Below, piece after piece: positions 7,051-17,800 of a stretch of 64,000 nt of DNA. Every line of letters begins with the position of its first letter. The stretch's first letter is position 1. The position numbers and the translations under genes were made by a program. The stretch is from G958295645 sp965242735. GTDB lineage: Bacteria; Gemmatimonadota; Gemmatimonadetes; Longimicrobiales; Gaopeijiaceae. The stretch covers positions 992,001-1,056,000 of the forward strand of contig OZ251497.1 of the NCBI GenBank assembly GCA_965242735.1, in the 5' to 3' direction. The notes below the pieces were generated by a model. It was not told the DNA's origin, searched no databases, and saw only the letters and a list, made by a program, of their open reading frames with translations.

Positions 7051-10000
7051 CGGCTTCGGGGGCGAAGGACGGGGGACGCCTTGGGCGAGGGGTCCGGCTC
7101 GGGGCGTGGGCGGCGGCCTGCGTCGGCGCGCTGGCGCTGGCCGGGCGCCCGATCGGGCCGCTGGCGCCTCTCGGGGCTCTGCTCGACCCGGTGCGCGGCG
7201 TGTGGAGCGTGGGCGCGTTCGCCGAGCTGCCGGCGTCCGACACGGCTGCGGTGCCCGGACTCGCGGCCGAGGTGCGGGTGGTCTACGACGACCGCTGGGT
7301 GCCTCACGTGTTCGCGTCGAGCGCCGGAGACGCCCACCGGGCCCTGGGATTCGTGGTGGCGCGCGACCGGCTGTTTCAGATGGAGGCGCAGACGCGCGCC
7401 ACGGCGGGCACGCTGAGCGGATGGGTCGGGCGGGCCGGGCTGGACTTCGACCGGGAGACGCGGCGGCTGGGGTTGGCGCATTCGGCGGAGCGGGACTTGG
7501 CGGAACTGGAGGTCGGCCGGTGCGGGGTCTTCGGGGGCGAAGACGCCGCCGCCGGGAACGCGGCGCCGGTGGACGGCGTGGGACCGGGCGGACCGGCGGC
7601 GTTCCTCGGCGGCGCGGACTTGGGGGAACCGGCGGGGTTCCCCGACGGCGCGGACTTCGGCGGATGGGCGGCGCCGTTCGAGGCGATCCAGGCGTACGCG
7701 GACGGCGTCAACGCTTGGGTCGGTCGCATGGCGGAGTCGGGCGGCCGGCCGTTCGAGCATCACATGTTGGGCGCGCGGCCGGCGGCATGGCGTCCCGTGC
7801 ACTCGCTCTACGTGCTCAAGCGCATGGGATGGGTCCTGACCTTCAATCCGGCCGAGGCGCGCCGCGAGCGCGTGGCGGCAATGGTCGGCTACGAGGCGGC
7901 CGACGCGCTCTTTCCGGCGGACAACCCGGTGCAGGAGCCGGTGGTGCCGCACCGGGGGCCGCGCTTCTCGGCGATCGAGATTCCGGATCCCGGCGAGCCC
8001 ACGAGCGGCCAACCCACGAGCGGCGCGGCGGCGGCGACGGGCGTGTCTCGCGGATTGGCCGTGCCGGAGGGAACGGCGTGGTTCGGCGGATCGGCCGTGC
8101 CCGGCGGACTGGCCGCGCCCGGCGAGTCGGCTCGGTCTCGCAGACGGGTTGCGTCCAGCGGATCGACCGCGCCCGGCGGACTGGGCTGGTTCGGCGGACT
8201 GGCCGCGCCCCGCGGCCCGTCGGACGAGGCGGCTTCGGCGCTGGGGAGCAACAGCTGGGCGGTCGGTCCGGGCCGCTCGGAGTCGGGCCGTGCGATCTTG
8301 GCCGGCGATCCGCACCTCGGGCTCAGCCTGCCCAGCATCTGGTACGAGGCGCACCTGGTGGTGCCGGGCGCGATGGACGTCTACGGCGTGACGCTGGCCG
8401 GGGTCCCCGCCATCGTGATCGGCTTCAATCGCCACGTGGCGTGGACGTTCACCAACACGGGCGCGGACGTGATGGACCTCTATCTGGAGCGGCTCGACGA
8501 CGAGACGGTCCCTTCCCGGTACTTCCTGGACGGCGAGTGGGCGCCCCTGGAGGCGCGGATCGAGCGCTTCCTCGGGCCGCGGGGACGGGAGCTGGCTGCC
8601 GACACGGTGCTGAGCACGCACCGGGGGCCCGTGATCGACCTGGGCGACGGACCCGCGTCCCTGCGGTGGACCGTGCTGGAGGAGTGCGGAGAGCTGGGCG
8701 CGCTCATGCGGGCGGCGCGGGCCGAGTCGGCGCCGGAGTGGCTGGAGGCGATGGCCAACTGGGGCGCGCCGGCGCAGGTCGGCCTGGTGGCCGACCGGGA
8801 CGGGCGGATCGCGGTGCAGAGCGCCGCCCGCTATCCCGCGAGGCCCGGCGGCGCGCGGGGCGACGCCTACTTCGACGGGGCCACGCGGCAGTCCGACTGG
8901 CTGGGGCGCCAAGACTTCCTCCCCGTGGCCGTCGATCCGCCGCAGGGGTACCTGGCTTCCGCGAACCAGCAGCCGGTGGATCCGGAGGCGGCGGAGCAGG
9001 AGCGCGATCCCGCCGGTGGGGATCCGGAGGCGGCGGAGCAGAGGCGCGGTCTCCACGGCGCGGGTTCGGAGACGGAGCAGGGGCGCGATCCCAATGGCGC
9101 GGGCCCGGAGGCGGCGCGGCGGCGCGATCCCGCCGGCGCCGTGGCCGATCTCTCGCCCGCGGGCCAGGCCTACCTGGGCTCCGACTGGCCGGACCCTTGG
9201 CGCGCCCTGACGATCAACGAGCTGCTGCGCTCCCGCGACCGGCACGGCGCGGCCGACTTGGCCGCCTATCAGACGCACCCGACCAGCGTCCGGGCGCGCC
9301 TCTTCCGCGACGCCTTCCTCGCGGCGGCGGCCGCCGAGCCCGTGGATTGGTCCGGTCCCGGCGCCGAGGATCCGGCCAATGGAGGCCGCGGCGCCTCTCG
9401 GCCAAGCGGGGCGCGGGGCAGTGTCGGGCGCGACGCGTCTTCCTCCGGCCCGGCCGGCTCGGTCGCGACCGCGGTGCGCCTCTTGGCCGAGTGGGACGGA
9501 ACCTACGCGCCGGACAACCGCCGGGCCGTGCTCTTCGAGGAAGCCATGGCTGCGCTGGACAGCCTGCTCTGGGACGAGCTGGACGACGAGACGGGCCGCC
9601 GGGCCGCGACGCCCCGCGAGGCGGTGCTGTGGACGCTGGCGTCCTTTCCCGAGAGCGGGTGGTGGGACATGCGCGCCACGCCCGAGAAGGAAGACCGCGA
9701 CGCGATGCTGCGGCAGGCGCTGGCGGCAGGGCTGGCGCGCACGCGGGCCGGCCGCGGGCCGGAGGACGGCGAGGGATGGGCCTGGGGGCGCGCGAGGCAG
9801 CACAACGTTCACCATCTGCTGCGCATCCCCGCCTTGTCGCGCCTCGGCTTGGAGGCGACGGGCGGCCCCGGACTGCTGACGCCTCTGACGAGGGGCGGTT
9901 CGCACGGGGCCAGCTGGCGCATGGTCGTCGAGCTGGACGACGAAGTGGCGGCGCGCGGGACCTACCCCGGCGGCCAGTCCGGCAATCCGCTGAGCGGCCG

Positions 10001-10139
10001 CTACGACGACCGCTTGGACTTGTGGGTGCGCGGCGAGCTGGCGGACCTGCGGTTCCCGCGCACCGAAGCCGAGCTGCGGGCCGCCGGGCTGGTGCGAGCC
10101 GAGCTGGTGTTGGCGCCGCCGCAGGACGACTCTTGGTGA
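7047..10139 (+). CDS. Penicillin acylase (amidase) family N-terminal-nucleophile hydrolase
   Basis: A 1030-aa precursor of the Ntn-hydrolase penicillin-amidase family (acylase/AHL-acylase type), starting at GTG 7047 overlapping the upstream TGA. A hydrophobic segment near residues 15-35 suggests export. Alpha-chain features include VPHVFASSAGDAHRALGFVVARDRLFQME; the beta chain starts at Ser401 in GSNSWAVGP, the autocatalytic cleavage site and nucleophile. Later family stretches include GDPHLGLSLPSIWYEAHL, GVPAIVIGFNRHVAWTFTN and the C-terminal GGQSGNPLSGRYDDRLDLW. It is longer than the usual 700-850 aa because of low-complexity insertions: about residues 318-398 just before the nucleophile (Gly/Ala/Pro/Ser-rich imperfect repeats such as VPGGLAAPG) and about 644-702 (DPEAAEQ-like repeats). 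Substrate unknown; such genes are often duplicated in Gemmatimonadota. Confidence 0.9.
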   Translation: MTASGAKDGGRLGRGVRLGAWAAACVGALALAGRPIGPLAPLGALLDPVRGVWSVGAFAELPASDTAAVPGLAAEVRVVYDDRWVPHVFASSAGDAHRALGFVVARDRLFQMEAQTRATAGTLSGWVGRAGLDFDRETRRLGLAHSAERDLAELEVGRCGVFGGEDAAAGNAAPVDGVGPGGPAAFLGGADLGEPAGFPDGADFGGWAAPFEAIQAYADGVNAWVGRMAESGGRPFEHHMLGARPAAWRPVHSLYVLKRMGWVLTFNPAEARRERVAAMVGYEAADALFPADNPVQEPVVPHRGPRFSAIEIPDPGEPTSGQPTSGAAAATGVSRGLAVPEGTAWFGGSAVPGGLAAPGESARSRRRVASSGSTAPGGLGWFGGLAAPRGPSDEAASALGSNSWAVGPGRSESGRAILAGDPHLGLSLPSIWYEAHLVVPGAMDVYGVTLAGVPAIVIGFNRHVAWTFTNTGADVMDLYLERLDDETVPSRYFLDGEWAPLEARIERFLGPRGRELAADTVLSTHRGPVIDLGDGPASLRWTVLEECGELGALMRAARAESAPEWLEAMANWGAPAQVGLVADRDGRIAVQSAARYPARPGGARGDAYFDGATRQSDWLGRQDFLPVAVDPPQGYLASANQQPVDPEAAEQERDPAGGDPEAAEQRRGLHGAGSETEQGRDPNGAGPEAARRRDPAGAVADLSPAGQAYLGSDWPDPWRALTINELLRSRDRHGAADLAAYQTHPTSVRARLFRDAFLAAAAAEPVDWSGPGAEDPANGGRGASRPSGARGSVGRDASSSGPAGSVATAVRLLAEWDGTYAPDNRRAVLFEEAMAALDSLLWDELDDETGRRAATPREAVLWTLASFPESGWWDMRATPEKEDRDAMLRQALAAGLARTRAGRGPEDGEGWAWGRARQHNVHHLLRIPALSRLGLEATGGPGLLTPLTRGGSHGASWRMVVELDDEVAARGTYPGGQSGNPLSGRYDDRLDLWVRGELADLRFPRTEAELRAAGLVRAELVLAPPQDDSW

Positions 10140-10567
10140 GCGCGAGAGCTCGCGAGGGAGTCCGGCGCGGCGAGGGCGTTCGCGGGCCGGGCTCGGTGGT
10201 CGCGGCGCTGGCGGCGGCCGTCGCGGTGGCGGGCGGGACGGCGCTCTTCGGCTGGGCCGCGTCGCCGGTGGCGGGGGCCGCGCTGGGAGGGGCGGACGCG
10301 AGGCGAAGGGCGCGGGCCGAAGCGGAGCCGAGCGCGTTGCGGGCGGCCGGTTGGGGCGTCGCGGCGGGCGCGGCCGGCTGGGGCGCCCTGCTGCTTTGGC
10401 GCGGCCGGGCGGCGGGGGCGGTGGCGGGTCTGCTGGGAGACGTGGCCGGCGGCCTGCACGCGGCGGTGGTGGTGGCCGCGGCGCTGCTGCTGTCCGGGTT
10501 CTTGGCCGGGTCCGCGGCGGGCTTGGTCGCGGCGGCCGCGGGACTTCTGCGCCGGAGCGAGGGATGA
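10136..10567 (+). CDS. Small Ala-rich membrane protein
   Basis: 143 aa, start GTG 10136 overlapping the stop of the acylase gene; its own stop overlaps the ATG of recQ. Three to four hydrophobic stretches are visible (VVAALAAAVAVAGGTALFGW, AAGAAGWGALLLW, LHAAVVVAAALLLSGFLAG). It is very rich in Ala, Gly and Arg. No family recognised; the strong 4-nt couplings on both sides support a real gene. Function unknown. Confidence 0.6.
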   Translation: MSARAREGVRRGEGVRGPGSVVAALAAAVAVAGGTALFGWAASPVAGAALGGADARRRARAEAEPSALRAAGWGVAAGAAGWGALLLWRGRAAGAVAGLLGDVAGGLHAAVVVAAALLLSGFLAGSAAGLVAAAAGLLRRSEG

Positions 10568-12486
10568 GCGCCCGCCGCCCGGCCCCGGCGGCCGGGTCCC
10601 GGACCGGCTCCGGCGGCGCGTCCGGGCTCTTCGCGTCCGCCGACGGCGCCCCGCATCGCGCCGTCTTGCAGCGCGTCTTCGGCTTCCCGGAGTACCGGGG
10701 CCAGCAGGAGGCGGTCGTCGAGCACGCGCTCGGCGGGGGCGACAGCCTCGTGCTGATGCCCACCGGAGGGGGCAAGTCCCTGTGCTATCAGATCCCGGCC
10801 ATCGTTCGCGACGGGCTGGGCGTCGTCGTGTCCCCTCTGATCGCCCTCATGCACGACCAAGTGGAGGCGCTCCGGCAAGCGGGCGTGCGCGCCGCCTGCC
10901 TCAACTCGTCGCTGTCGCGCAGGGAAGTGGCCGAGGTCGAGTCCGCCGTGGCCGGCAACAGGCTCGACCTGGTCTACGTGGCGCCGGAGCGGCTCATGGG
11001 CGAGCGCGCGCTGGCCCTCTTCGCCCGCAGCCGTCTGGCCCTCTTCGCCGTCGACGAGGCGCACTGCGTCTCCCAGTGGGGCCACGACTTCCGTCCCGAG
11101 TATCTCCGCTTGGCGGCGATCGGCCGCCGCTTCCCCGGCGTCCCCCGCATGGCGCTGACCGCCACCGCCGACGAGCTGACTCGCGAAGAGATCGTCCGCC
11201 GCCTGGAGCTCTCCGACGCCCGCATCTTCGTCAGCGGCTTCGACCGGCCCAACATCCGCTATTCCGTCGTCCCCCGGCGAAGCGCGTACCGGCAATTGCA
11301 CGCCTTCGTCCTGGATCGCCACCAAGGCCACGCGGGCATCGTCTACTGCCTCTCGCGCAAGCGCGTGGAGAAGGCGGCCGAGTGGATGCGCGCCCAAGGC
11401 GTCGACGCGCTTCCCTACCACGCGGGCCTGGCTTCCGACGTGCGCCGCCGCCACCAGGACCGCTTCGCCAAGGAAGACGGCATCGTCATGGCGGCCACGA
11501 TTGCGTTCGGGATGGGCGTCGACAAGCCCGACGTCCGCTTCGTGGCTCACCTGGACCTGCCCAAGAGCGTCGAGGCGTACTATCAGGAGACGGGACGCGC
11601 CGGGCGGGACGGCGAGCCCGCCGACGCGTGGATGACGTACGGACTTCAGGACGTCGTGATGCTTCGCCAGATGGTCGAGGGATCGGCGGCCGGACCGGAC
11701 CGCAAGCGCCTGGAAGTGCGCAAGCTGGACGCGATGCTGGGCTACTGCGAGCTGGCCACGTGCCGCCGCCGGACCCTGCTGGCCTACTTCGGCGAGTCTC
11801 GGGACGAGAATTGCGGCAACTGCGACAACTGTCTCGCGCCCGTCGAGTCGTGGGACGCCACGGAAGCGGCGCAGAAGGCGCTCTCGTGCGTCTCGCGCAC
11901 CGGCCAGCGGTTCGGGGCCGCCTACCTGGTCGACGTCCTGCTGGGCAAGGACACGGACCGGATACGCAACTTCGGCCACGACCGCATCCCGACGTTCGGG
12001 GTGGGCAAGGACATGGGAGCCCAGGGCTGGCGTTCGGTGGTGCGCCAGCTCGTGGCGCGCGGTCTGCTCGCCGTGGACATGGAGGGCTACGGATCGCTCC
12101 GCTTGACGGCCGCGAGCGGCCCGGTGCTTCGCGGCGAGACCGAAGTGTTCATGCGCCGTGACAGCCGTCCGCCTGCGCGCCGGGCCCGGAAGCGGCCGGT
12201 CCAGGGCGCCGGGGCGGGGGCTGGGGGTTCCGGGCGGCCGTCCGGAGGAGCGGATGGGGTCGCGGCCGGCGGCGCCCTGTGGGAAGCGCTCCGGGCGCGC
12301 CGGACCGAGCTGGCGTCGGCGCAAGGCGTGCCGCCCTACGTCGTGTTTCACGACGCCAGCCTTCGCGAGATGATGGAGCGTCGCCCGCGGACGCTGGAGG
12401 AATTCGCCGAGATCGGCGGCGTCGGGGAGAAGAAGCTGGCCCTCTACGGAGAGGAATTCCTGGCGGTGCTGCGCGCCCATGAGTAG
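10564..12486 (+). CDS. recQ: ATP-dependent DNA helicase RecQ
   Basis: 3'-5' SF2 helicase for recombination and fork repair, 640 aa. An N-terminal Ala/Gly-rich tail (about 40 aa) precedes the helicase core: YRGQQEAV (motif 0), MPTGGGKS near residue 65 (Walker A), VDEAHCVSQWGHDFRPEY (DEAH box and aromatic-rich loop), TATADE (motif III), then the second RecA domain with IAFGMGVDKPDVRFVAH and YYQETGRAGRDG (motif VI). A Zn-binding cluster follows (YCELATCRRRTLLAYF and CGNCDNCL), then an RQC winged helix (GKDTDRIRNFGHDRIPTFG) and an HRDC domain at the C-terminus after an Ala/Gly linker. All motifs are intact. The 3' end overlaps the next gene by 8 nt. Confidence 0.95.
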   Translation: MSARRPAPAAGSRTGSGGASGLFASADGAPHRAVLQRVFGFPEYRGQQEAVVEHALGGGDSLVLMPTGGGKSLCYQIPAIVRDGLGVVVSPLIALMHDQVEALRQAGVRAACLNSSLSRREVAEVESAVAGNRLDLVYVAPERLMGERALALFARSRLALFAVDEAHCVSQWGHDFRPEYLRLAAIGRRFPGVPRMALTATADELTREEIVRRLELSDARIFVSGFDRPNIRYSVVPRRSAYRQLHAFVLDRHQGHAGIVYCLSRKRVEKAAEWMRAQGVDALPYHAGLASDVRRRHQDRFAKEDGIVMAATIAFGMGVDKPDVRFVAHLDLPKSVEAYYQETGRAGRDGEPADAWMTYGLQDVVMLRQMVEGSAAGPDRKRLEVRKLDAMLGYCELATCRRRTLLAYFGESRDENCGNCDNCLAPVESWDATEAAQKALSCVSRTGQRFGAAYLVDVLLGKDTDRIRNFGHDRIPTFGVGKDMGAQGWRSVVRQLVARGLLAVDMEGYGSLRLTAASGPVLRGETEVFMRRDSRPPARRARKRPVQGAGAGAGGSGRPSGGADGVAAGGALWEALRARRTELASAQGVPPYVVFHDASLREMMERRPRTLEEFAEIGGVGEKKLALYGEEFLAVLRAHE

Positions 12487-13696
12487 GCCGGCTGGGCACG
12501 CGTCCGGAGGCCCTTCCGCAGGCCCGCCTGCGCCGCCGTCCGCGCCCCTGGAGCGTGCCCATGCGACGGCGTTGGAGCCCGGCGAGCGCGTGCGCTACGC
12601 ACGCCACTTGGCGTTGCCCGAGGTGGGCGCCGAGGGGCAGGAGCGCCTCAAGGCCGCGCGCGTGCTGCTGGTGGGCGCCGGCGGCCTGGGCTCGCCTGCC
12701 GGCCTCTACCTGGCGGCGGCGGGTGTGGGCACGCTGGGACTCGTGGACCCCGACGTCGTGGACCTGAGCAACTTGCAGCGCCAGATCCTCCACGACACCG
12801 ACGGCCTGGGCCTCCCCAAGACGTTGTCGGGGCGGCGCAGGCTCGAGGCCGTCAATCCCCACGTCGAGGTCGAGCCGCTGCAGACGCGGCTGACGTCGGC
12901 GAACGCCATGGACGTCCTGGCGGGCTACGACGTGGTCGTGGACGGCACCGACAACTTCCCGGCCCGCTACTTGGTCAACGACGCCTGCGTCCTGTCGGGC
13001 GTGCCCAACGTGTACGGGTCCATCTACCGCTGGGAAGGACAGGTTTCCGTCTTCGGAACGAAGGGCGGCCCCTGCTACCGGTGCCTCTTCCGCGAGCCGC
13101 CCCCGCCCGGCCTGGTGCCCAACTGCGCGGAGGCGGGGGTCTTCGGCGCGCTGCCCGGCGTGATCGGCGCGGCGCAGGCCATCGAGACCATCAAGCTGGC
13201 GCTGGGCGTGGGCGCGCCCCTGGCCGGCCGCCTCCACATCTTCGACGCTCTGGCGTTTCGCTGGCGGGAAGTGGAGGTCCGGCGCAATCCGCAGTGCCCG
13301 CTCTGCGGCGACGCGCCCACCCAGGACGCCTTGATCGACTACGACGCCTTCTGCGGGGCCGGATCGCCGGTGCCGGACCCGCGCGTCCGCCTGCTGCCGC
13401 CCGGCGAGCTGGCCGACACGATGGCCGCCCGCCCGGCGCCCTTCCTGCTCGACGTGCGCGAGCCCTTCGAGTGGGACGAGGCCAACCTTGCGCACCTGGG
13501 CGCCGTGCTGGTGCCCCGGCGCGAACTCCCCGGCCGCCTGGACGAGATCCCGCGCGACCGCCCCGTCGTCGTCTACTGCCGCAGCGGCCGACGCAGCATG
13601 GAGGCGGCGGGACTGCTGGCCGAGGCGGGGTACGGCGACGTGAGCAACCTGGAAGGCGGGATTCTGGCGGTGGCGGAGCTGGGCGGGGCGGCGTAG
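12479..13696 (+). CDS. moeB: MoeB/ThiF-type adenylyltransferase with C-terminal rhodanese domain
   Basis: A 405-aa E1-like enzyme that adenylates the C-terminal Gly-Gly of a ubiquitin-like sulfur carrier (MoaD/ThiS type) and passes sulfur through its rhodanese domain, as in MOCS3/Uba4-type proteins. ATP-binding motif VGAGGLGSPA near residue 63; acidic and basic pair in VDPDVVDLSNLQRQ; catalytic Cys in NCAEAGVFG; two CxxC zinc pairs (CYRC and CPLCG). Rhodanese domain about residues 300-400 with active-site loop VVYCRSGRRS. A Pro/Ala-rich tail occupies the first 30 residues. It overlaps recQ by 8 nt. No MoaD or ThiS partner is in the window, so the pathway (molybdopterin, thiamine or tRNA thiolation) is open. 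Confidence 0.9.
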   Translation: MSRPAGHASGGPSAGPPAPPSAPLERAHATALEPGERVRYARHLALPEVGAEGQERLKAARVLLVGAGGLGSPAGLYLAAAGVGTLGLVDPDVVDLSNLQRQILHDTDGLGLPKTLSGRRRLEAVNPHVEVEPLQTRLTSANAMDVLAGYDVVVDGTDNFPARYLVNDACVLSGVPNVYGSIYRWEGQVSVFGTKGGPCYRCLFREPPPPGLVPNCAEAGVFGALPGVIGAAQAIETIKLALGVGAPLAGRLHIFDALAFRWREVEVRRNPQCPLCGDAPTQDALIDYDAFCGAGSPVPDPRVRLLPPGELADTMAARPAPFLLDVREPFEWDEANLAHLGAVLVPRRELPGRLDEIPRDRPVVVYCRSGRRSMEAAGLLAEAGYGDVSNLEGGILAVAELGGAA

Positions 13697-14024
13697 GCGG
13701 AAACGCTTGTGCGGCAAGGGGATCGGCGTTCCGGCATTCCTCGGGCGGCCTCCGTTTTGGCCAGGTGAATTTGCCAAGCCGTCCGCTGGTCGCTACCTTT
13801 GATTTGATGGATGGAAGTTGCCCGGCTTGATGGGCTGGGCTCGCCTTGTCCCGCGTGAGACCGAACTGACGACGACACCATGACGCCCGCCCGCTCTTTC
13901 CGGCAACGTGCCACCGGGGTTGTTGCATTGGTGGCCCACGGGCGTCGTTTGTGGGTTGCGGCCTCTTCTCTGCTCGCCCCCCCGAATAATCGCGTAAGTC
14001 CAAGTCCTTCAAGGACTTACGACA
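13697..14024. other. Gene-free stretch between moeB and the IS remnant
   Basis: About 330 bp, less GC-rich than the flanks, with no ORF resembling a known family on either strand. It probably belongs to the scar around the decayed insertion sequence to its right. Nothing else recognised. Confidence 0.5.
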
Positions 14025-14862
14025 TCAATTCCGCCGTCTTGCCGACCGGCAGGGCCGTGTGGAAACGCCCGTCATGGGCTCTCTGGTGCGCACGGCCGAC
14101 GGCGGAAGCCAAGGTGCGGGTGATTGTCCCGATTGGTGGACGGGTAAGGATCTTAGGTTCAGCTCGTGCAGTGTGAAACGCCGGCCTTCCGCACCGCTCG
14201 CCGAAGGCCCACGACGTGTACTGCGACCTCTGGTCCGAGTGATGGACCACGGTCTCGGGACCGCGGTTCTCGACCGCCATGGCGAGCGTGTGCTCGACGA
14301 GTTCGCCGCGCAGGTGCGTCTCCATGCCCAGCCGACGACGACGGCCAGATGGAGCCATCCGCTCCCGGCCCGCACGTACGTGATGTCGGCGACCAGAGCT
14401 GGTCGGGCCGTCGGCGTTGAAGTCGCGCTCGACCAAGGCCGCGAGGTCGGCGTGGATGCGCGGCCGCCCCGTACGTCCGGCGGCTCGCCTCCCAGCTGTG
14501 GCGCACCAAGACGCGCAGCGCGTCGTCGCGCAGCGCGCTTGCCGAACGCGGACGCTTCAGCCACGCGTAGAAGCCGCTCGGGGAGAGGCCGAGGACGCGG
14601 CACATCGCGCGCACGGGAAACACGGCCCGGCGCTTCCTCACGAACTCGAACCCTCTCCGGGGATCGAGCCGCTCTCCCGGGCGAACCAAGCCGCGGCTTT
14701 TTTGGGATGTCGCGCTTGAGGCGCAGCTGCTTGTTCTCCCGCTTCAGGCGGCGCAGCTCGTCGCGCTCGCGCGTCGTCGTCCCGTCGTCGCGGCGGCCCT
14801 CGTCGACATCGGCCTGCCTGACCCAACTGCAGATCGTCGGCGCCGACGGCCGGGACCAATGA
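14025..14862 (-). pseudogene. IS3-family transposase remnant (OrfA tail and OrfB fragments), multiply frameshifted
   Basis: Read on the minus strand, three frames must be joined to follow an IS3-family transposase. The end of OrfA is visible (WVRQADVDEGRRDDGTTT, then ERDELRRLKRENKQLR near 14700-14830), then KKAAAWFARE in another frame. OrfB pieces follow: VFPVRAMCRVLGLSPSGFYA WL-type sequence near 14640, VADITYVRAGSGWLHLAVVVG (first catalytic Asp region, near 14370), and METHLRGELVEHTLAMA with VVHHSDQRSQYTSWAFGERC (second Asp region, near 14200-14330). The OrfA helix-turn-helix end and the OrfB C-terminus with the catalytic Glu are missing. The element is dead and truncated on both sides; its upstream end abuts the repeat-protein gene. 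Confidence 0.85.
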
Positions 14863-17800
14863 AGAAGTGGCTGGGGTGGCTGGGGTGGCCGAGGCCGATG
14901 GAAGTGCTCTTGATTCTTGGTGGCGTTTTGTTTGCCATGGAATGGGAACACAGTCGTGCTAGCAAAAGTCATCTCAAAGGCGTTTGTGACTTCCTATTCA
15001 GCTTAAATGGCCTGGACAATGATGACATAGAGAAGTGCAGGAGGCATTTGAAGGCCAGTTTACTGAAGGCATCAAGAGATAGTGCTAGAGCCAACGTTGT
15101 CGTAAGGTACTCGATTGACGGAAAAACTCGTACGTCAATCCACGCAACAATTGAACGCCGCTGGATGGGCGATCTGTGGACTTATCCGAAAATCAACAGA
15201 ATAAGACAAGAGACTGGTACAATCAAGACTAGCGGACTCGCCGAAGCTCTAACGCAACTTCGATCTGCCGAATACATCGCGGAGATTGGCGAATCAATCA
15301 GAGTCCGCCAAGATCAAGAGTGCAAAGATTTCGATCAAACGAGAAAGTCAGTTGGGACACGGTTTTCGAACTTAGGGGATGATACATTGTGCCTTTCCGG
15401 TAAAGCAACTAGCTATAATGCTAAAGGAAACCCGCAACGTGCTGACGCCATATTGACGATATCGATTGATGTCCTCAGGGAAGATGCAGAACCGTCGTTG
15501 GGCACACTGGGTTTGACTGAGGGGGTCGGTAGCGACACGGTGTCTCGCCTCTCTGCTGACTTGACGAGTTTTGTCGGTCCGATCCGGAAGCATCGCCTGC
15601 AGAAGTGGGTCGTGAAAGCGGACTCAGGCAGCCGTGTGGTGATGCGGGCCGATTCCGACGACTTCGATGCTGTTCTGTACGTGGTGCAACGGGGCTCCGT
15701 CCTTTACTCGGACGACGAGGGACCGAAAGCTAACAGTTTCATCGAGTTCGACATGCCTTCTTTGGGGCAAGTAGACGTCCTTGCGGGTAGTTACTCGCCC
15801 GATGCAGAAGGAAGGTACCGGTTGCGCATCGACTATCTGGCCCACTTGCTCCGGCATGATGAACAGGGAAGGTTGCGCAAGTCATTGGACACACTTAGGC
15901 CGAGCCAATCCAGGCAGTATCATATAGCTAGCGGCTTCGTCGATCCAATCCGGGGGCATCGCCTGCAGAGGTGGGTCGTGGAGGCGGACCCGGGCAGCGG
16001 AGTGGTGGTGCAGGCCAAGTCGGACGACTTCGACGCTGTGCTGTACGTGGTGCACGAGGACTCCGTGCTCTACTCGGACGACGAGGGGCCGGAAACTAAC
16101 AGTTTCATTGAGTTCGACATGCCTTCTTTGGGGCAAGTAGACGTCCTTGCGGGTAGTTACTCGCCCGATGCAGAAGGAAAGTACCGGTTGCGCATCGACT
16201 ATCCGGCCCACTTGCTCCGGCATGATGAACAGGGAAGGTTGCGCAAGTCATTGGACACACTTAGGCCGAGCCAATCCAGGCAGTATCATATAGCCAGGCA
16301 GTATCATATAGCTAGCGGCTTCGTCGATCCAATCCGGGGGCATCTCCTGCAGAGGTGGGTCGTGGAGGCGGACTCGGGCAGCGGAGTGGTGGTGCAGGCC
16401 GAGTCGGACGACTTCGACGCTGTGCTGTACGTGGTGCACGAGGACTCTGTGCTCTACTCGGACGACGAGGGGCCGGAAACTAATAGTTTCGTCGAGTTCG
16501 ACATGCGTTCGTCGGGGCGAGAAGCGGCAGGTGCGCCGGAAGCCGACGTGCGCGAACCGCCCGTGGCTCGAGTGGACATCCTCGCGGGCAGCTACTCGCC
16601 CAATGCCAGAGGAGCGTACTGGTTGCGCGTCGCTCCAGCCCGCCTCCTCCAAGGGGATTTTCGCCTCCTGCAGGGGGATTTGTCGGGCACGCTGGACCTG
16701 ACTGCCGGGGTCAGCAGCGACTCGTCTCGCCTCTCTTTTAACTCGACCATTGACTCGACGAGTTTCGTCGATCCAATCCGGGGGCAGCGCCTGCAGAGGT
16801 GGGTCGTGGAGGCCGACTCGGGCAGCGGAGTGGTGCTGCAGGCCGAGTCGGAGGACTTCGACGCTGTGCTGTATGTGGTGCACGAGGACACGGTGCTGTA
16901 CTCGGACGACGATGGTCGCGGGACGAACAGTCGGCTCGAGTTCGACATGCCCGCTTCGGGGCCAGTAGATGTCCTCGCGGGCAGCTACCTGGCCGGTGCC
17001 GAAGGGATGTACCGGTTGCGGGCCTACTATCCAGCCCCCCTCCTGCAGGGGGATTTGTTGGGCACGCTGGACCTGACTGCCGGGGTCACCAGCGACTCGT
17101 CTCGCCTCTCTGTTGACTCGACCATTGACTCGACGAGTTTCGTCGATCCGATCCGAGGGCACCGCCTGCATAGGTGGGTCGTGGAGGCGGGCTTGGGCAG
17201 CGGAGTGGTTGTGCAGGCCGAGTCGGACGACTTCGACGCTGTGCTGTACGTGGTGCACGGGGACTCCGTGCTCTACTCGGACGATATGGGCCGTGGGACG
17301 AACAGTCGGCTCGAATTCGATATGCCCTCTTCGGGGCAAATAGATGTCCTCGCGGGCAGCTACCTGGCTAACGCCGAAGGGATGTACCGGTTGCGAGCCT
17401 ACTATCCAGCTCCCGCCCTCCTGGAGGGGGATATATTGGACACGCTGGACCTGATTTCTGGAGTCAGAAGCGACTCGTCTCGCCTCTCTGTTGACTCGAC
17501 CATTGACTCGACGAGTTTCGTCGATCCGATCCGAGGGCACCGCCTTCAGAGATGGATCGTGAAGGCGGACTCGAGCAGTCGAGTGGCGGTGCAGGCCGAT
17601 TCGGACGACTTCGACGCCGTGCTGTACGTGGTGCACGAGGACACCGTGCTCTACTCGGACGACGATGGCCGCGGGACGAACAGCCGACTCGAATTCGACA
17701 TGCCCTCTTCTGGGCAAGTAGATATCCTCGCGGGCAGCTACCTAGCCAATTCTGAAGGGATGTACCGGTTGCGCGTCGACAGCGGTTCGGCGCCTCGCCC

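Noticed and set aside
10135..12480. Long minus-strand frames opposite recQ and the acylase gene.
   Set aside because: Low-complexity Arg/Pro/Ala translation typical of GC-rich shadow frames.
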